Assembly: GCA_036556805.1 (NCBI GenBank)
Contig: DATBIS010000087.1
Location: forward strand, 1-24,333
Origin: DATBIS01 sp036556805
GTDB taxonomy: Bacteria > Actinomycetota > UBA4738 > HRBIN12
Direction: 5' to 3'
Length of the DNA stretch: 24,333 nucleotides
The notes beneath the pieces were generated by a model, which worked only from the letters and a program-made list of their open reading frames with translations, was not told the origin of the DNA and made no database searches. Below are positions 15,184-22,306 of this stretch, one piece after another; positions within the stretch are counted from its first letter, which is position 1; the number at the start of each line of letters is the position of its first letter. Both the position numbers and the translations under genes were made by a program.

Positions 15184-17808
15184 ATGTTGTCGCAACTCGC
15201 GCTCGCGGACGCCCCCGACCCGGACCTCGCGCGGCGCTCGCTCGAGCGCATCGCGCACGCGGGCGCCGACGTCGAGCCCCTCCCCGTCGAGATCGTGCGG
15301 CTGCTCGGCTTTTCGACCGCCGCCGCGGACTTCCTCGTGCAGCACCCGGAGGAGGTGCCGGGGCTCGCCGAGGCCGAGGCCGGGGACCGTGCGGCGCTCG
15401 ACCACGAGCTCGCGCGCGACGTCGACGCGCACGGGCCGGAGGACGGCCTGCGCGTGTTCCGCCGGCGATCGATGCTGCGCGTGGCGGCTCGCGATCTCGC
15501 CGGCGAGCCGCTCGAGGAGATCGTCGCCGAGATCTCTCGCGTCGCGGAGGCGATCCTCGAGGCGGCGTTCCGGCGCGTGGCTCCGGACCTCCGGCTCGCC
15601 GTGATCGGCCTCGGGAAGCTCGGGGGCGCCGAGCTCAACTACGCGAGCGACGTCGACGTGCTCTTCGTGCACGAGCGCGGCCACCGCGAGGAGGCCGTGC
15701 GGGCGTGCGGGACGGCCATTCGCCTGCTGTCCTCGCCCACGAGCGAGGGGATCGCACTGCGCGTGGATCCGACGCTTCGTCCCGAAGGGCGGGACGGTGC
15801 GCTCTCGCGGAGCCTCGAGGCCACCCTCGAGTACTACGAGCGCCGGTCGGCGACCTGGGAGCGCCAGGCGATGATCAAGGCGCGCGAGGTCGCGGGCGAC
15901 CCTTGGCTCGGCGCGTCGTTCGTCGCCGGCGTCGCGCCGTTCGTGTATCCCGCCGAGCTCCACCCCGGCGCGATCGACGACGTGCGGCGTACGAAGGTTC
16001 GGCTCGAGGAGTACGTGCGGCGGCGTGGCAAGGAGCTCACCGAGGTCAAGCGGGGCCGCGGCGGCATCCGCGACGTCGAGTTCGCCGTGCAGCTGCTGCA
16101 GATCGTGCACGGCCGGCGCGACGCGAGGCTTCGGTCGCCGAACACGCTCACGGCGCTGCGCGCGCTCGCCGAGGAAGGTTACGTGGCCGAACCCGATGCC
16201 GCGGCGCTCGGCGGCGCGTACGCGTTCCTCCGCACGCTGGAGCACCGTCTGCAGATCGTGCGCGATCTGCAGACGCACGAGCTGCCGCGGGACGCGACCG
16301 CGCGAGCCACGCTCGCGCGGTCGCTCGGCCTGCCCGACGAGCGAGCGCTGCAGTCCGAGTACGACCGCCAGACGAACCTGGTGCGGGGGATCCACGAGCG
16401 GCTCTTCTACCGGCCGCTGCTCGAGGCGTTCGCCGGACCCGCCCACCCCGCGCCCGGACGGGACCGCCGCGCGACCGAGGAGCTGCTCGCCGGGCTCGGG
16501 TTCGCCGAGCCCGCCCGGTCCTACGAGGTGCTCGCGCGCCTGGTGACGTCGGGAAGCCGGTTCGGGAAGGTGCTCGCGCACGTGCTCCCCGTGATGACGC
16601 CGCCGCTCGCGCTCGCGGCGAACCCCGATGCCGCGCTCGTGCGGCTGGAGCGCGTCGCCGACGCGGTCGGCGACGCGCCGGGACCTGCCGACGCGGTCGC
16701 GAACGATCCCACGGCCGCGCGCCGGCTCGCCGCGGTGGCCGCGGCGAGCTCGTTCGCGGTCGACCTGCTCGTCGCCGAGCCGGGGAGGATCCGCGCGCTC
16801 GCAGAGCGCGCGGATCCTCCCGATGCCCAGGGGGAGCTCGTGGCCGTCGCGGGCCGCTTCGCGGCCCGCGAGCTCGACCCCCGCGCGGTGGGCGCGGCGA
16901 TCGCCGACGTGGCCGACCGCGTCGTACGCGAGGCGGTCGAGGCCGCCGCGCCCGGCCTCCCGTTCGCGGTCGTGGGCATGGGCAAGCTCGGCGCGCGCGA
17001 GCCGAACTTCGGCAGCGACCTCGACCTGCTGTTCGTCTACGAGGGGGAGGGCTCCGCGGACCAGCGCCGCGCGGTGCAGGCGGCCGAGCGCGTGCTGCGC
17101 GCGATCCGTGACGCCGGGTGGGAGCCCGACGCGGACCTTCGGCCCGAGGGGAGGAGCGGGCCGTTGGCGCGATCGATGGCGGGCTACCTGGAGTATTGGC
17201 AGCGCTACGCGGAGGGCTGGGAGTTCCAGTCGCTGCTCCGCGCGCGCGCCGTCGCGGGCGATCCCGATCTCGGCCGGCGCTTCGAGCTGAACGCGGCGGA
17301 CTTCGCGTACCCGCCCGATGGCCTCACGCTCGACCGCGTGGTCGAGATCCGTCGCATGCGCGATCGGATCGAACACGAGCGGGTCCGGCCCCCGGAGGCG
17401 GCGCGGTTCCATTTCAAGCTCGGCTATGGGTCGCTCGCGGACGTGCAGTTCGCGGTGGAGCTCGCGCTGATGCGCTTCGGCGGCGACGATCCCGGCGTGC
17501 ACGCCCACGGGACCCTCGACGCGATCGAGCGGCTCGCCGAGCACAAGCGCATCGAACACCGCGTGGCCCGCGACCTCGGCGAGGCGTTCGTCTTCCTCAC
17601 CGACGTCAAGAACGCGCTCGAGGTGGACCGGCGGCTGCACGTCGAGGCCGTGCCGCCCTCGCCCGAGGAGCAGACGATCCTCGCGCGGCGCCTCGGCCAC
17701 GAGGAGTACCCCCGGCAGTCGTTCCTCGACGAGTACCTGCGCCTGACGCGGCGATGTCGCCGGGCGATGGAGCGCGTCTTCTCCGAGGCCCGCGACGCGC
17801 CGGTTTGA
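15184..17808 (+). CDS. glnE: Glutamine synthetase adenylyltransferase/deadenylase
   Basis: 874-residue bifunctional regulator that adds AMP to, and removes it from, glutamine synthetase. It has two nucleotidyltransferase halves. The N-terminal half (deadenylating in E. coli) has GLGKLGGAELNYASDVDVLF with D156 and D158. The C-terminal half (adenylylating) has GMGKLGAREPNFGSDLDLLF with D612 and D614. Both halves keep the DPTLRPEGR/ADLRPEGRSG and EKQ/EFQ-type segments (TWERQAMIKAR, WEFQSLLRAR). It is somewhat shorter than the roughly 950 residues usual in the family. Likely target: the glnA product encoded divergently nearby. ATG at 15184 with TACCGT six bases upstream. Two strong perfect inverted repeats lie in the coding region at 16783-16821 and 16847-16871, shortly before the second active-site motif. 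Confidence 0.96.
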   Translation: MLSQLALADAPDPDLARRSLERIAHAGADVEPLPVEIVRLLGFSTAAADFLVQHPEEVPGLAEAEAGDRAALDHELARDVDAHGPEDGLRVFRRRSMLRVAARDLAGEPLEEIVAEISRVAEAILEAAFRRVAPDLRLAVIGLGKLGGAELNYASDVDVLFVHERGHREEAVRACGTAIRLLSSPTSEGIALRVDPTLRPEGRDGALSRSLEATLEYYERRSATWERQAMIKAREVAGDPWLGASFVAGVAPFVYPAELHPGAIDDVRRTKVRLEEYVRRRGKELTEVKRGRGGIRDVEFAVQLLQIVHGRRDARLRSPNTLTALRALAEEGYVAEPDAAALGGAYAFLRTLEHRLQIVRDLQTHELPRDATARATLARSLGLPDERALQSEYDRQTNLVRGIHERLFYRPLLEAFAGPAHPAPGRDRRATEELLAGLGFAEPARSYEVLARLVTSGSRFGKVLAHVLPVMTPPLALAANPDAALVRLERVADAVGDAPGPADAVANDPTAARRLAAVAAASSFAVDLLVAEPGRIRALAERADPPDAQGELVAVAGRFAARELDPRAVGAAIADVADRVVREAVEAAAPGLPFAVVGMGKLGAREPNFGSDLDLLFVYEGEGSADQRRAVQAAERVLRAIRDAGWEPDADLRPEGRSGPLARSMAGYLEYWQRYAEGWEFQSLLRARAVAGDPDLGRRFELNAADFAYPPDGLTLDRVVEIRRMRDRIEHERVRPPEAARFHFKLGYGSLADVQFAVELALMRFGGDDPGVHAHGTLDAIERLAEHKRIEHRVARDLGEAFVFLTDVKNALEVDRRLHVEAVPPSPEEQTILARRLGHEEYPRQSFLDEYLRLTRRCRRAMERVFSEARDAPV
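16783..16821. repeat. Perfect 18-bp inverted repeat inside glnE
   Basis: Left arm GGGAGGATCCGCGCGCTC (16783-16800) and its exact reverse complement (16804-16821) with a 3-base loop. It encodes about residues 534-546 (GRIRALAERADPP). It is the strongest hairpin in the window. Confidence 0.9.
16847..16871. repeat. Perfect 11-bp inverted repeat inside glnE
   Basis: TCGCGGGCCGC (16847-16857), loop TTC, GCGGCCCGCGA (16861-16871); 25 bases after the previous hairpin. It encodes about residues 555-563. Confidence 0.75.
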
Positions 17809-17835
17809 CCGAGCCCGAAGGGCCGTGGGTACATA
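17805..17835 (+). promoter_or_regulatory. Candidate promoter for mscL
   Basis: TTGACC (17805-17810, overlapping the glnE stop) and TACATA (17830-17835) with a 19-base spacer, 30 bases before the mscL ATG. The -35 is 5/6 to TTGACA; the -10 is weak. Confidence 0.4.
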
Positions 17836-17865
17836 GGGGCCGGTCAACCTCAAGGGAGGGATTGG

Positions 17866-18264
17866 ATGCTCAAGGAGTTCAAGGCGTTCGTCATGCGGGG
17901 CAACCTGCTGGAACTGGCTGCGGCGTTCATCATGGGCGTTGCGTTCGCCGGTGTCGTCGGCGCGTTTACCGATGGAATCGTCGGCGGCATCATCGCCGCG
18001 ATCATCGGTAAGCCGTCCTTCTCCAGCCTCGAGATCACGATCAACGACGGGCACATCCTGATCGGCGCGTTCCTCCAAGCGTGCATCAACTTCGTCCTCG
18101 TCGCGTTCGTCTTGTTCTTGATCGTTCGATCGTTCAATCGACTCCGACCGAAGGAGGAGGCGGCTGCCACCACACAGCCGTGCCCGTTCTGCAAGACCGA
18201 CATCGCGCTCGACGCGACGCGCTGCCCGAACTGCACGAGCCAGCTCGCGGGGACGAGCGCCTAG
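17866..18264 (+). CDS. mscL: Large-conductance mechanosensitive channel with C-terminal zinc ribbon
   Basis: 132-residue inner-membrane channel that opens under high membrane tension to release solutes after osmotic downshock. N-terminal helix and TM1 (FKAFVMRGNLLELAAAFIMGVAFAGVVGAF, with the conserved RGN), periplasmic loop, TM2 (about 65-90, ILIGAFLQACINFVLVAFVLFLIV) and the basic turn RSFNRLRPKEE. The usual C-terminal helix bundle is replaced by CPFC-x10-CPNC (C106, C109, C120, C123), a zinc ribbon in the cytosol. ATG at 17866 follows the SD AAGGGAGGG. Its TAG and the TAG of the convergent kinase-family gene share the CTAG at 18261-18264. Confidence 0.94.
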   Translation: MLKEFKAFVMRGNLLELAAAFIMGVAFAGVVGAFTDGIVGGIIAAIIGKPSFSSLEITINDGHILIGAFLQACINFVLVAFVLFLIVRSFNRLRPKEEAAATTQPCPFCKTDIALDATRCPNCTSQLAGTSA

Positions 18265-18743
18265 AGCTTGTAACCGAAGCGCCGCAGCATAGCTTTCCGC
18301 TCGGCCTCGTCCTCATCGGTCTCGACGCCGAGCGGCGAGCCGCCGTCGACGACGCCGAGGATCGCGCGTCCCTCGTCGGCGTGTCCCACCACGACCTGCA
18401 CGGGGTTCGCGGTGGCGCAGAAGATCCGGCAGACCTCCGGCACCTGCTTCACGGCGTTCAGCACGTTCACGGGGAAGCCGTCGCGGAGGAACACGAGGAA
18501 CGCGTGGCCCGCTCCGATGGCCATCGCGTTGCGCACCGCGAGGTCGACGAGCTCGGGATCGTTGCCCGAACGCCGAACGAGTCGCGGTCCGGACGCTTCA
18601 CAGAACGCGATGCCGAACTTCAGCGTGGGCGAGGACCCCGCGAGCGTCTCGTGAAGGTCCTCGACGGTCTTGATGAAGTGCGACTGCCCGAGGATGAGGT
18701 TCAGCTCGTCGGGGTTCTCGACGGGAACGGTGGTGAGCTCCAC
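18261..18743 (-). CDS. Adenosine-specific kinase family protein (DUF355)
   Basis: 160-residue cytosolic protein with strong family identity: NLILGQSHFIKTVEDLHE, KFGIAFCEASGPRLVR, SGNDPELVDLAVRNAMAIGAGHAFLVFLRD and VNVLNAVKQVPEVCRIFCATANPVQVVV. The family (PF04008) is named for an archaeal member described as an adenosine-specific kinase; the role in bacteria is little studied. Start: GTG at 18743 (VELTTVPVENPDEL), with TAGGCT seven bases upstream and no SD. The frame upstream of this GTG (to 18854) overlaps the polymerase gene and lacks family similarity. Tail to tail with mscL, sharing CTAG. Confidence 0.93.
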   Translation of the reverse strand: MELTTVPVENPDELNLILGQSHFIKTVEDLHETLAGSSPTLKFGIAFCEASGPRLVRRSGNDPELVDLAVRNAMAIGAGHAFLVFLRDGFPVNVLNAVKQVPEVCRIFCATANPVQVVVGHADEGRAILGVVDGGSPLGVETDEDEAERKAMLRRFGYKL

Positions 18744-18750
18744 GGCCGCC

Positions 18751-18756
18751 AGCCTA
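18751..18756 (-). promoter_or_regulatory. -10-like TAGGCT for the DUF355 kinase gene
   Basis: TAGGCT ends seven bases before the GTG at 18743, one base more than the other leaderless genes. Confidence 0.35.
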
Positions 18757-19797
18757 CTCGGGAGACGCGAGCTCGGCGCGCACGCCCACGAGTCGCACGG
18801 GGCGATCGAGCTCGAACTTCGAGAGCGCCTCCAGCGCAGCGCGTTCGAACGCATCGGGGTCGCGCGAGGGCTCCGCGAGCTTCACGCCGTGCGTCGACGT
18901 GAAGAACGGCGCGAACCGAACCTTCACGACCGCGCGCACGATCGGCCGCTCCTCACGCGCGAGGTCGCGCTCCACGAGCTCGCGCGCGAGCCGGAGGAGC
19001 TCGTCACGGACGTCGGCGGGGTCGGCGAGGTCGCGCTGGAACGTGCGCTCGCGGCCACGGCCCCTCGCGACGTGGGGCGCCGAGGACACCCTCGACGAGC
19101 TCTCCCCGGTTCCGAGCCGACGGATCCACGGGCCGGTGTTCGGCCCGAAGCGGTGCTTCATCGCGTCCTCGTCGGCGGCCGCGAGCTGGTCGATCGTGCG
19201 GATCCCCATGAGCGCGAGCTTTCGAGCGGTCTTCGCCCCGACGCCCCAGAGGTCGCCGGTCGGCCTTCCCGTCATCACGTCCCACCAGTTCTCGCGGGTG
19301 AGGCGGAAGACGCCGCGCGGCTTCGCGAACCCGGTCGCGAGCTTCGCGCGGAGCTTGTTGTCACCCACGCCGATCGAGCACCAGAGGCGCGTGCGTTCGA
19401 GGACGGCAGCCTGCATCGTGCGCGCGAACGCCTCGGGGTCGTCGGTCTCGACGCCGAGGAAGGCCTCGTCCCACCCCATCACCTGGACGACCGCCGGGAA
19501 CGAGCGCAGCGTCGCCATCACCTCGCGGGACGCGGCGAGGTAGTGATCGGCGTCCACCGGAAGGAAGACGGCGTCGGGACAGCGACGCAGCGCCGTCCGG
19601 AGCGCCATGCCCGAACGCACGCCGAACCGTCGCGCCTCGTACGAGGCGGTGGAGACCACGCCGCGCTTCGACGGATCGCCGTCGCCGCCGACGACCACCG
19701 GCCGTCCTGCGAGTTCGGGATGCCGCAGGACCTCCACGGCGGCGAGGAACTCGTCGAGGTCGACGTGGAGGACCCAGGGAGGCACGCCCCTCAGCAT
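18754..19797 (-). CDS. dinB: Y-family DNA polymerase (DNA polymerase IV-like)
   Basis: 347-residue translesion polymerase homologue. N-terminal palm motif HVDLDEFLAAVE (metal Asp13), the finger motif VVSTASYEARRFGVRSGM, second acidic pair Asp110-Glu111 in MGWDEAFLGV (most family members have SxDE here), CSIGVGDNKLRAKLATGFAKPRG, the helix-hairpin-helix segment LWGVGAKTARKLALMGI, then the little-finger domain ending VRLVGVRAELASPE. All three catalytic carboxylates are kept, so activity is likely. A C-terminal beta-clamp-binding motif (QxxLF type) is not visible. ATG at 19797 is 21 bases after the Mth938-like gene, so both are probably one transcript. No LexA-type box was recognised. Confidence 0.92.
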   Translation of the reverse strand: MLRGVPPWVLHVDLDEFLAAVEVLRHPELAGRPVVVGGDGDPSKRGVVSTASYEARRFGVRSGMALRTALRRCPDAVFLPVDADHYLAASREVMATLRSFPAVVQVMGWDEAFLGVETDDPEAFARTMQAAVLERTRLWCSIGVGDNKLRAKLATGFAKPRGVFRLTRENWWDVMTGRPTGDLWGVGAKTARKLALMGIRTIDQLAAADEDAMKHRFGPNTGPWIRRLGTGESSSRVSSAPHVARGRGRERTFQRDLADPADVRDELLRLARELVERDLAREERPIVRAVVKVRFAPFFTSTHGVKLAEPSRDPDAFERAALEALSKFELDRPVRLVGVRAELASPE

Positions 19798-19818
19798 GAC
19801 TCGCCGGAGTGACGCCGC

Positions 19819-20160
19819 TCAGCAGGTGAGGTGGAGCGCGGCCGCGCTCCCATTCGGGTCGAGCTCCCCATACCGGCGCACGGCCTCGGTGGTCGGGAGC
19901 ACGTCGACCTGGATACCGCGCTCGCGCAGCGCCTCGAGCGTCTCCGGGTCCGGCCGCATGCGTCCGTCGTGACCCGTGCCCACCACCAGGTGGCCCGGCA
20001 GCTCGTCGAGCACGTCGCTGAGGTCGTCGAGCACGAGCGCGTGCCCGTCGAGGCGCCACCAGTTCCGCACCACGCGGCCCGGGAGCACGATGAGGTCGCC
20101 CGACACCTCCTCGCCGTCGAGCACGATACGTCCGAACCGGAAGCCCGTGAGCGATGCCAC
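19819..20160 (-). CDS. Mth938-like domain protein (DUF498)
   Basis: 113-residue small protein matching the Mth938 fold family: FGRIVLDGEEVSGDLIVLPGRVVRNWWR, GHALVLDDLSDVLDELPGHLVVGTGHDGRM, then TTEAVRRYGELD. Family members include the mitochondrial assembly factor NDUFAF3; the bacterial function is unknown. GTG start at 20160. Six bases upstream is CAAGCT, one change from TAnnnT, so a leaderless start is possible. It is divergent from the agmatinase-like gene (56 bases between) and leads into the polymerase gene. Confidence 0.85.
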   Translation of the reverse strand: MASLTGFRFGRIVLDGEEVSGDLIVLPGRVVRNWWRLDGHALVLDDLSDVLDELPGHLVVGTGHDGRMRPDPETLEALRERGIQVDVLPTTEAVRRYGELDPNGSAAALHLTC

Positions 20161-20201
20161 GCGTTCAGCTTGCCGTATCCGCTCGCCGGCCGCATCCGGG
20201 C

Positions 20202-20207
20202 TAGCAT
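20202..20207 (+). promoter_or_regulatory. -10-like TAGCAT for the ureohydrolase operon
   Basis: TAGCAT matches TAnnnT and lies nine bases before the ATG at 20217; it would give a leader of about 2-3 bases. Confidence 0.35.
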
Positions 20208-20216
20208 CTGGCGGTC

Positions 20217-21173
20217 ATGGGCGCGGGCGAACGACCGGAGCCGCTGGGTCCCACCGATCCACTCACCGTGCCGCGCTTCGCCGGCCCGTCGACGTTCGCG
20301 AGGCTCCCGCGCCGCGATCAGGTCGAACGGTGCGACGTCGCGGTCGTGGGCATCCCCTTCGACGGGGGCACGACCTATCGCCCCGGTGCGCGGTTCGGCC
20401 CCCACGCCGTGCGCAACGCGACCCGGCTCCTGCGCTCGTACCACCCCGGGCTCGACGTCCGCCCATTCGGAGACCAGCAGGTCGCCGACGCCGGCGACAT
20501 CGCGTGCAACCCGTTCGACCTGCAGGAGGCGCTCCGGCAGATCGAGGCCGGCGCCGAGGCCATCCTCGCGGAGGCGTCGTTCCTGCTGTCGATCGGCGGC
20601 GACCACACGATCGCGCTGCCGCTGCTGCGCACGATGCACCGGCGGCACGGGCCGATCTCGCTCCTGCACTTCGACGCCCACCTCGACACGTGGGACACGT
20701 ACTTCGGCGCGGCGTACACCCACGGCACCCCGTTCCGCCGGGCCTGGGAGGAGGGGCTGCTGCGGCCCGACGGCGCGGTGCACGTCGGCATCCGCGGTCC
20801 GCTGTTCGGCGCCGACGACCTCGTGGACGACCGCAGGTTCGGGTTCGAGATCGTGGGGGCGATGGACCTCGAGTCGCAGGGCGTCCAAGGCGCGATCGAA
20901 CGGATCCGCGCGCGACTGGGCGACGCGCCGGTGTACGTCTCGGTCGACATCGACGTGCTCGATCCCGCGCACGCTCCCGGCACCGGCACGCCGGAAGCCG
21001 GCGGCCTCACGAGCCGGGAGCTGCTCGGCCTGCTCCGCGGGCTCGCGGGCGTGAACCTCGTGGGCGCGGACGTCGTCGAGGTGGCGCCGGCGTACGACGT
21101 CGCGGAGATCACGTCGGTCGCGGCCTCGCACGTCTCGTACGAGCTCCTCGGGCTCTTCGCCCGGCGAGGCTGA
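20217..21173 (+). CDS. speB: Agmatinase-like ureohydrolase
   Basis: 318-residue arginase/agmatinase-family enzyme hydrolysing a guanidino compound to an amine and urea. All six di-manganese ligands are present: His130 (IGGDHTI), Asp153/His155/Asp157 (HFDAHLDTWD), Asp244/Asp246 (SVDIDVLDPAHAPGTGTPE). Agmatine is the usual substrate of closest relatives, but guanidinobutyrate or other guanidino acids cannot be excluded. ATG at 20217; TAGCAT lies nine bases upstream and there is no SD, so the leader is very short or absent. The alcohol dehydrogenase gene begins 5 bases after its stop, and the nitrilase follows, so the three form an operon next to a polyamine-type transporter. The symbol speB follows the family name and is provisional for substrate. 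Confidence 0.9.
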   Translation: MGAGERPEPLGPTDPLTVPRFAGPSTFARLPRRDQVERCDVAVVGIPFDGGTTYRPGARFGPHAVRNATRLLRSYHPGLDVRPFGDQQVADAGDIACNPFDLQEALRQIEAGAEAILAEASFLLSIGGDHTIALPLLRTMHRRHGPISLLHFDAHLDTWDTYFGAAYTHGTPFRRAWEEGLLRPDGAVHVGIRGPLFGADDLVDDRRFGFEIVGAMDLESQGVQGAIERIRARLGDAPVYVSVDIDVLDPAHAPGTGTPEAGGLTSRELLGLLRGLAGVNLVGADVVEVAPAYDVAEITSVAASHVSYELLGLFARRG

Positions 21174-21178
21174 GACGG

Positions 21179-22306
21179 ATGGCCGGCACCCGTACGACGC
21201 GCGCGGTCGTCCTTGAGAGACCGAACGTGCCGGTTCGCGTCGAGGAGCTCCGGCTCGAAGGGCCGCTGGCCGGTGAGGTGCTCGTGCGGATGCTCGCGAG
21301 CGGCGTGTGCCACTCGGACCTGCACCACGCGAACGGCGACTGGGGGGACCCGGGCCCGCTCGTGCTGGGCCACGAGGGAGCCGGCGTCGTCGAGGAGGTC
21401 GGCCCGAGGGTCGACGGGCTCCGCGCGGGCCAGCTGGTCGCGCTCAGCTGGTACTACCCCTGCGGGAAGTGCGGGGCGTGCGCCGAGGACGCGCCGTGGC
21501 GGTGCACCGGCACGCGTTCGCTGCAGCACCGGCTGCCGGACGGCCGGACACCCCTGCGCCGCCCGGAGGGAACCGAGATCCTGCCGCTCCTCGCGATCGG
21601 CACGTTCGCCGAGTTCGCGGTCGTGCCGGCGCAGGCCGCGATCTCCATGCCGCCGGGCACCCCGGTCGAGGTCGCCGCGCTCATCGGCTGCGGCGTGACG
21701 ACCGGCGTGATGGCGGCGCTTCGCACGGCCCAGGTCCGGCCGGGATCGTCGGTGGTCGTGATCGGGCTCGGGGGCGTGGGGCTCTCGGCGGTGATGGGTG
21801 CGGCGGTGGCCGGCGCCGGAGCGATCGTGGCGGTCGATCGCGTCGACGAGAAGCTCGCGCGCGCGCGCGAGTTCGGCGCCACGGACGTCGTGGCGTCCAC
21901 GGACGATCGCGAGGCCACGCTCGCGGCGATTCGCGAGGCCGCGGGGGGCGGTGCGCACTTCGCGTTCGAGGCGATCGGCCTGCCCGCGACGCTCGAGCTC
22001 GCGATCGACGCGCTTCGGCACGGCGGCACCGCGGTCGCCGTGGGGATCCCCCCGTTCGGCGCGAGGGCCTCGTTCGACGTCGGCGTCCTCGTCGACCGCA
22101 GCGCGACGATCGTGGGGTCGAACTACGGCTGGTCGAACCCCGCGCTCGACTTCCCGCGGCTCGCCGAGCTGTACCTCGAGGGGAAGCTCCCGATCGACCG
22201 GTTGATCGAGGAGCGGATCGGCCTCGACGGCGTCGGCGACGCGCTCGACGCGCTCGCAAGGGGCGAGGGGCTCCGCCGCGTCGTGGTGTTCGAGGACCAC
22301 CCGTGA
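21179..22306 (+). CDS. Zinc-dependent alcohol dehydrogenase (class III-like)
   Basis: 375-residue medium-chain NAD(P)-dependent dehydrogenase. Catalytic zinc ligands Cys44 (SGVCHSD), His65 with Glu66 (LGHEGAG) and Cys171 (LIGCGVTTG). Structural zinc: C95, C98, C101, C109 in the CGKCGAC region. Rossmann motif GLGGVG (196-201) followed by AVDRVDEKL, the acidic residue after the third strand favouring NAD. GCGVTTGVMAAL and the overall layout resemble AdhC/class III enzymes (formaldehyde/thiol adduct or longer alcohols); the substrate is not fixed. The ATG at 21179 lies 5 bases after the ureohydrolase stop. Its TGA overlaps the nitrilase start as GTGA (22303-22306), so translation is coupled. It may oxidise an alcohol or aldehyde product in the same pathway. 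Confidence 0.92.
   Translation: MAGTRTTRAVVLERPNVPVRVEELRLEGPLAGEVLVRMLASGVCHSDLHHANGDWGDPGPLVLGHEGAGVVEEVGPRVDGLRAGQLVALSWYYPCGKCGACAEDAPWRCTGTRSLQHRLPDGRTPLRRPEGTEILPLLAIGTFAEFAVVPAQAAISMPPGTPVEVAALIGCGVTTGVMAALRTAQVRPGSSVVVIGLGGVGLSAVMGAAVAGAGAIVAVDRVDEKLARAREFGATDVVASTDDREATLAAIREAAGGGAHFAFEAIGLPATLELAIDALRHGGTAVAVGIPPFGARASFDVGVLVDRSATIVGSNYGWSNPALDFPRLAELYLEGKLPIDRLIEERIGLDGVGDALDALARGEGLRRVVVFEDHP

Noticed and set aside
15004..18078. 1024-residue minus-strand open frame opposite glnE
   Set aside because: glnE on the plus strand is unmistakable; the opposite frame has no family features.
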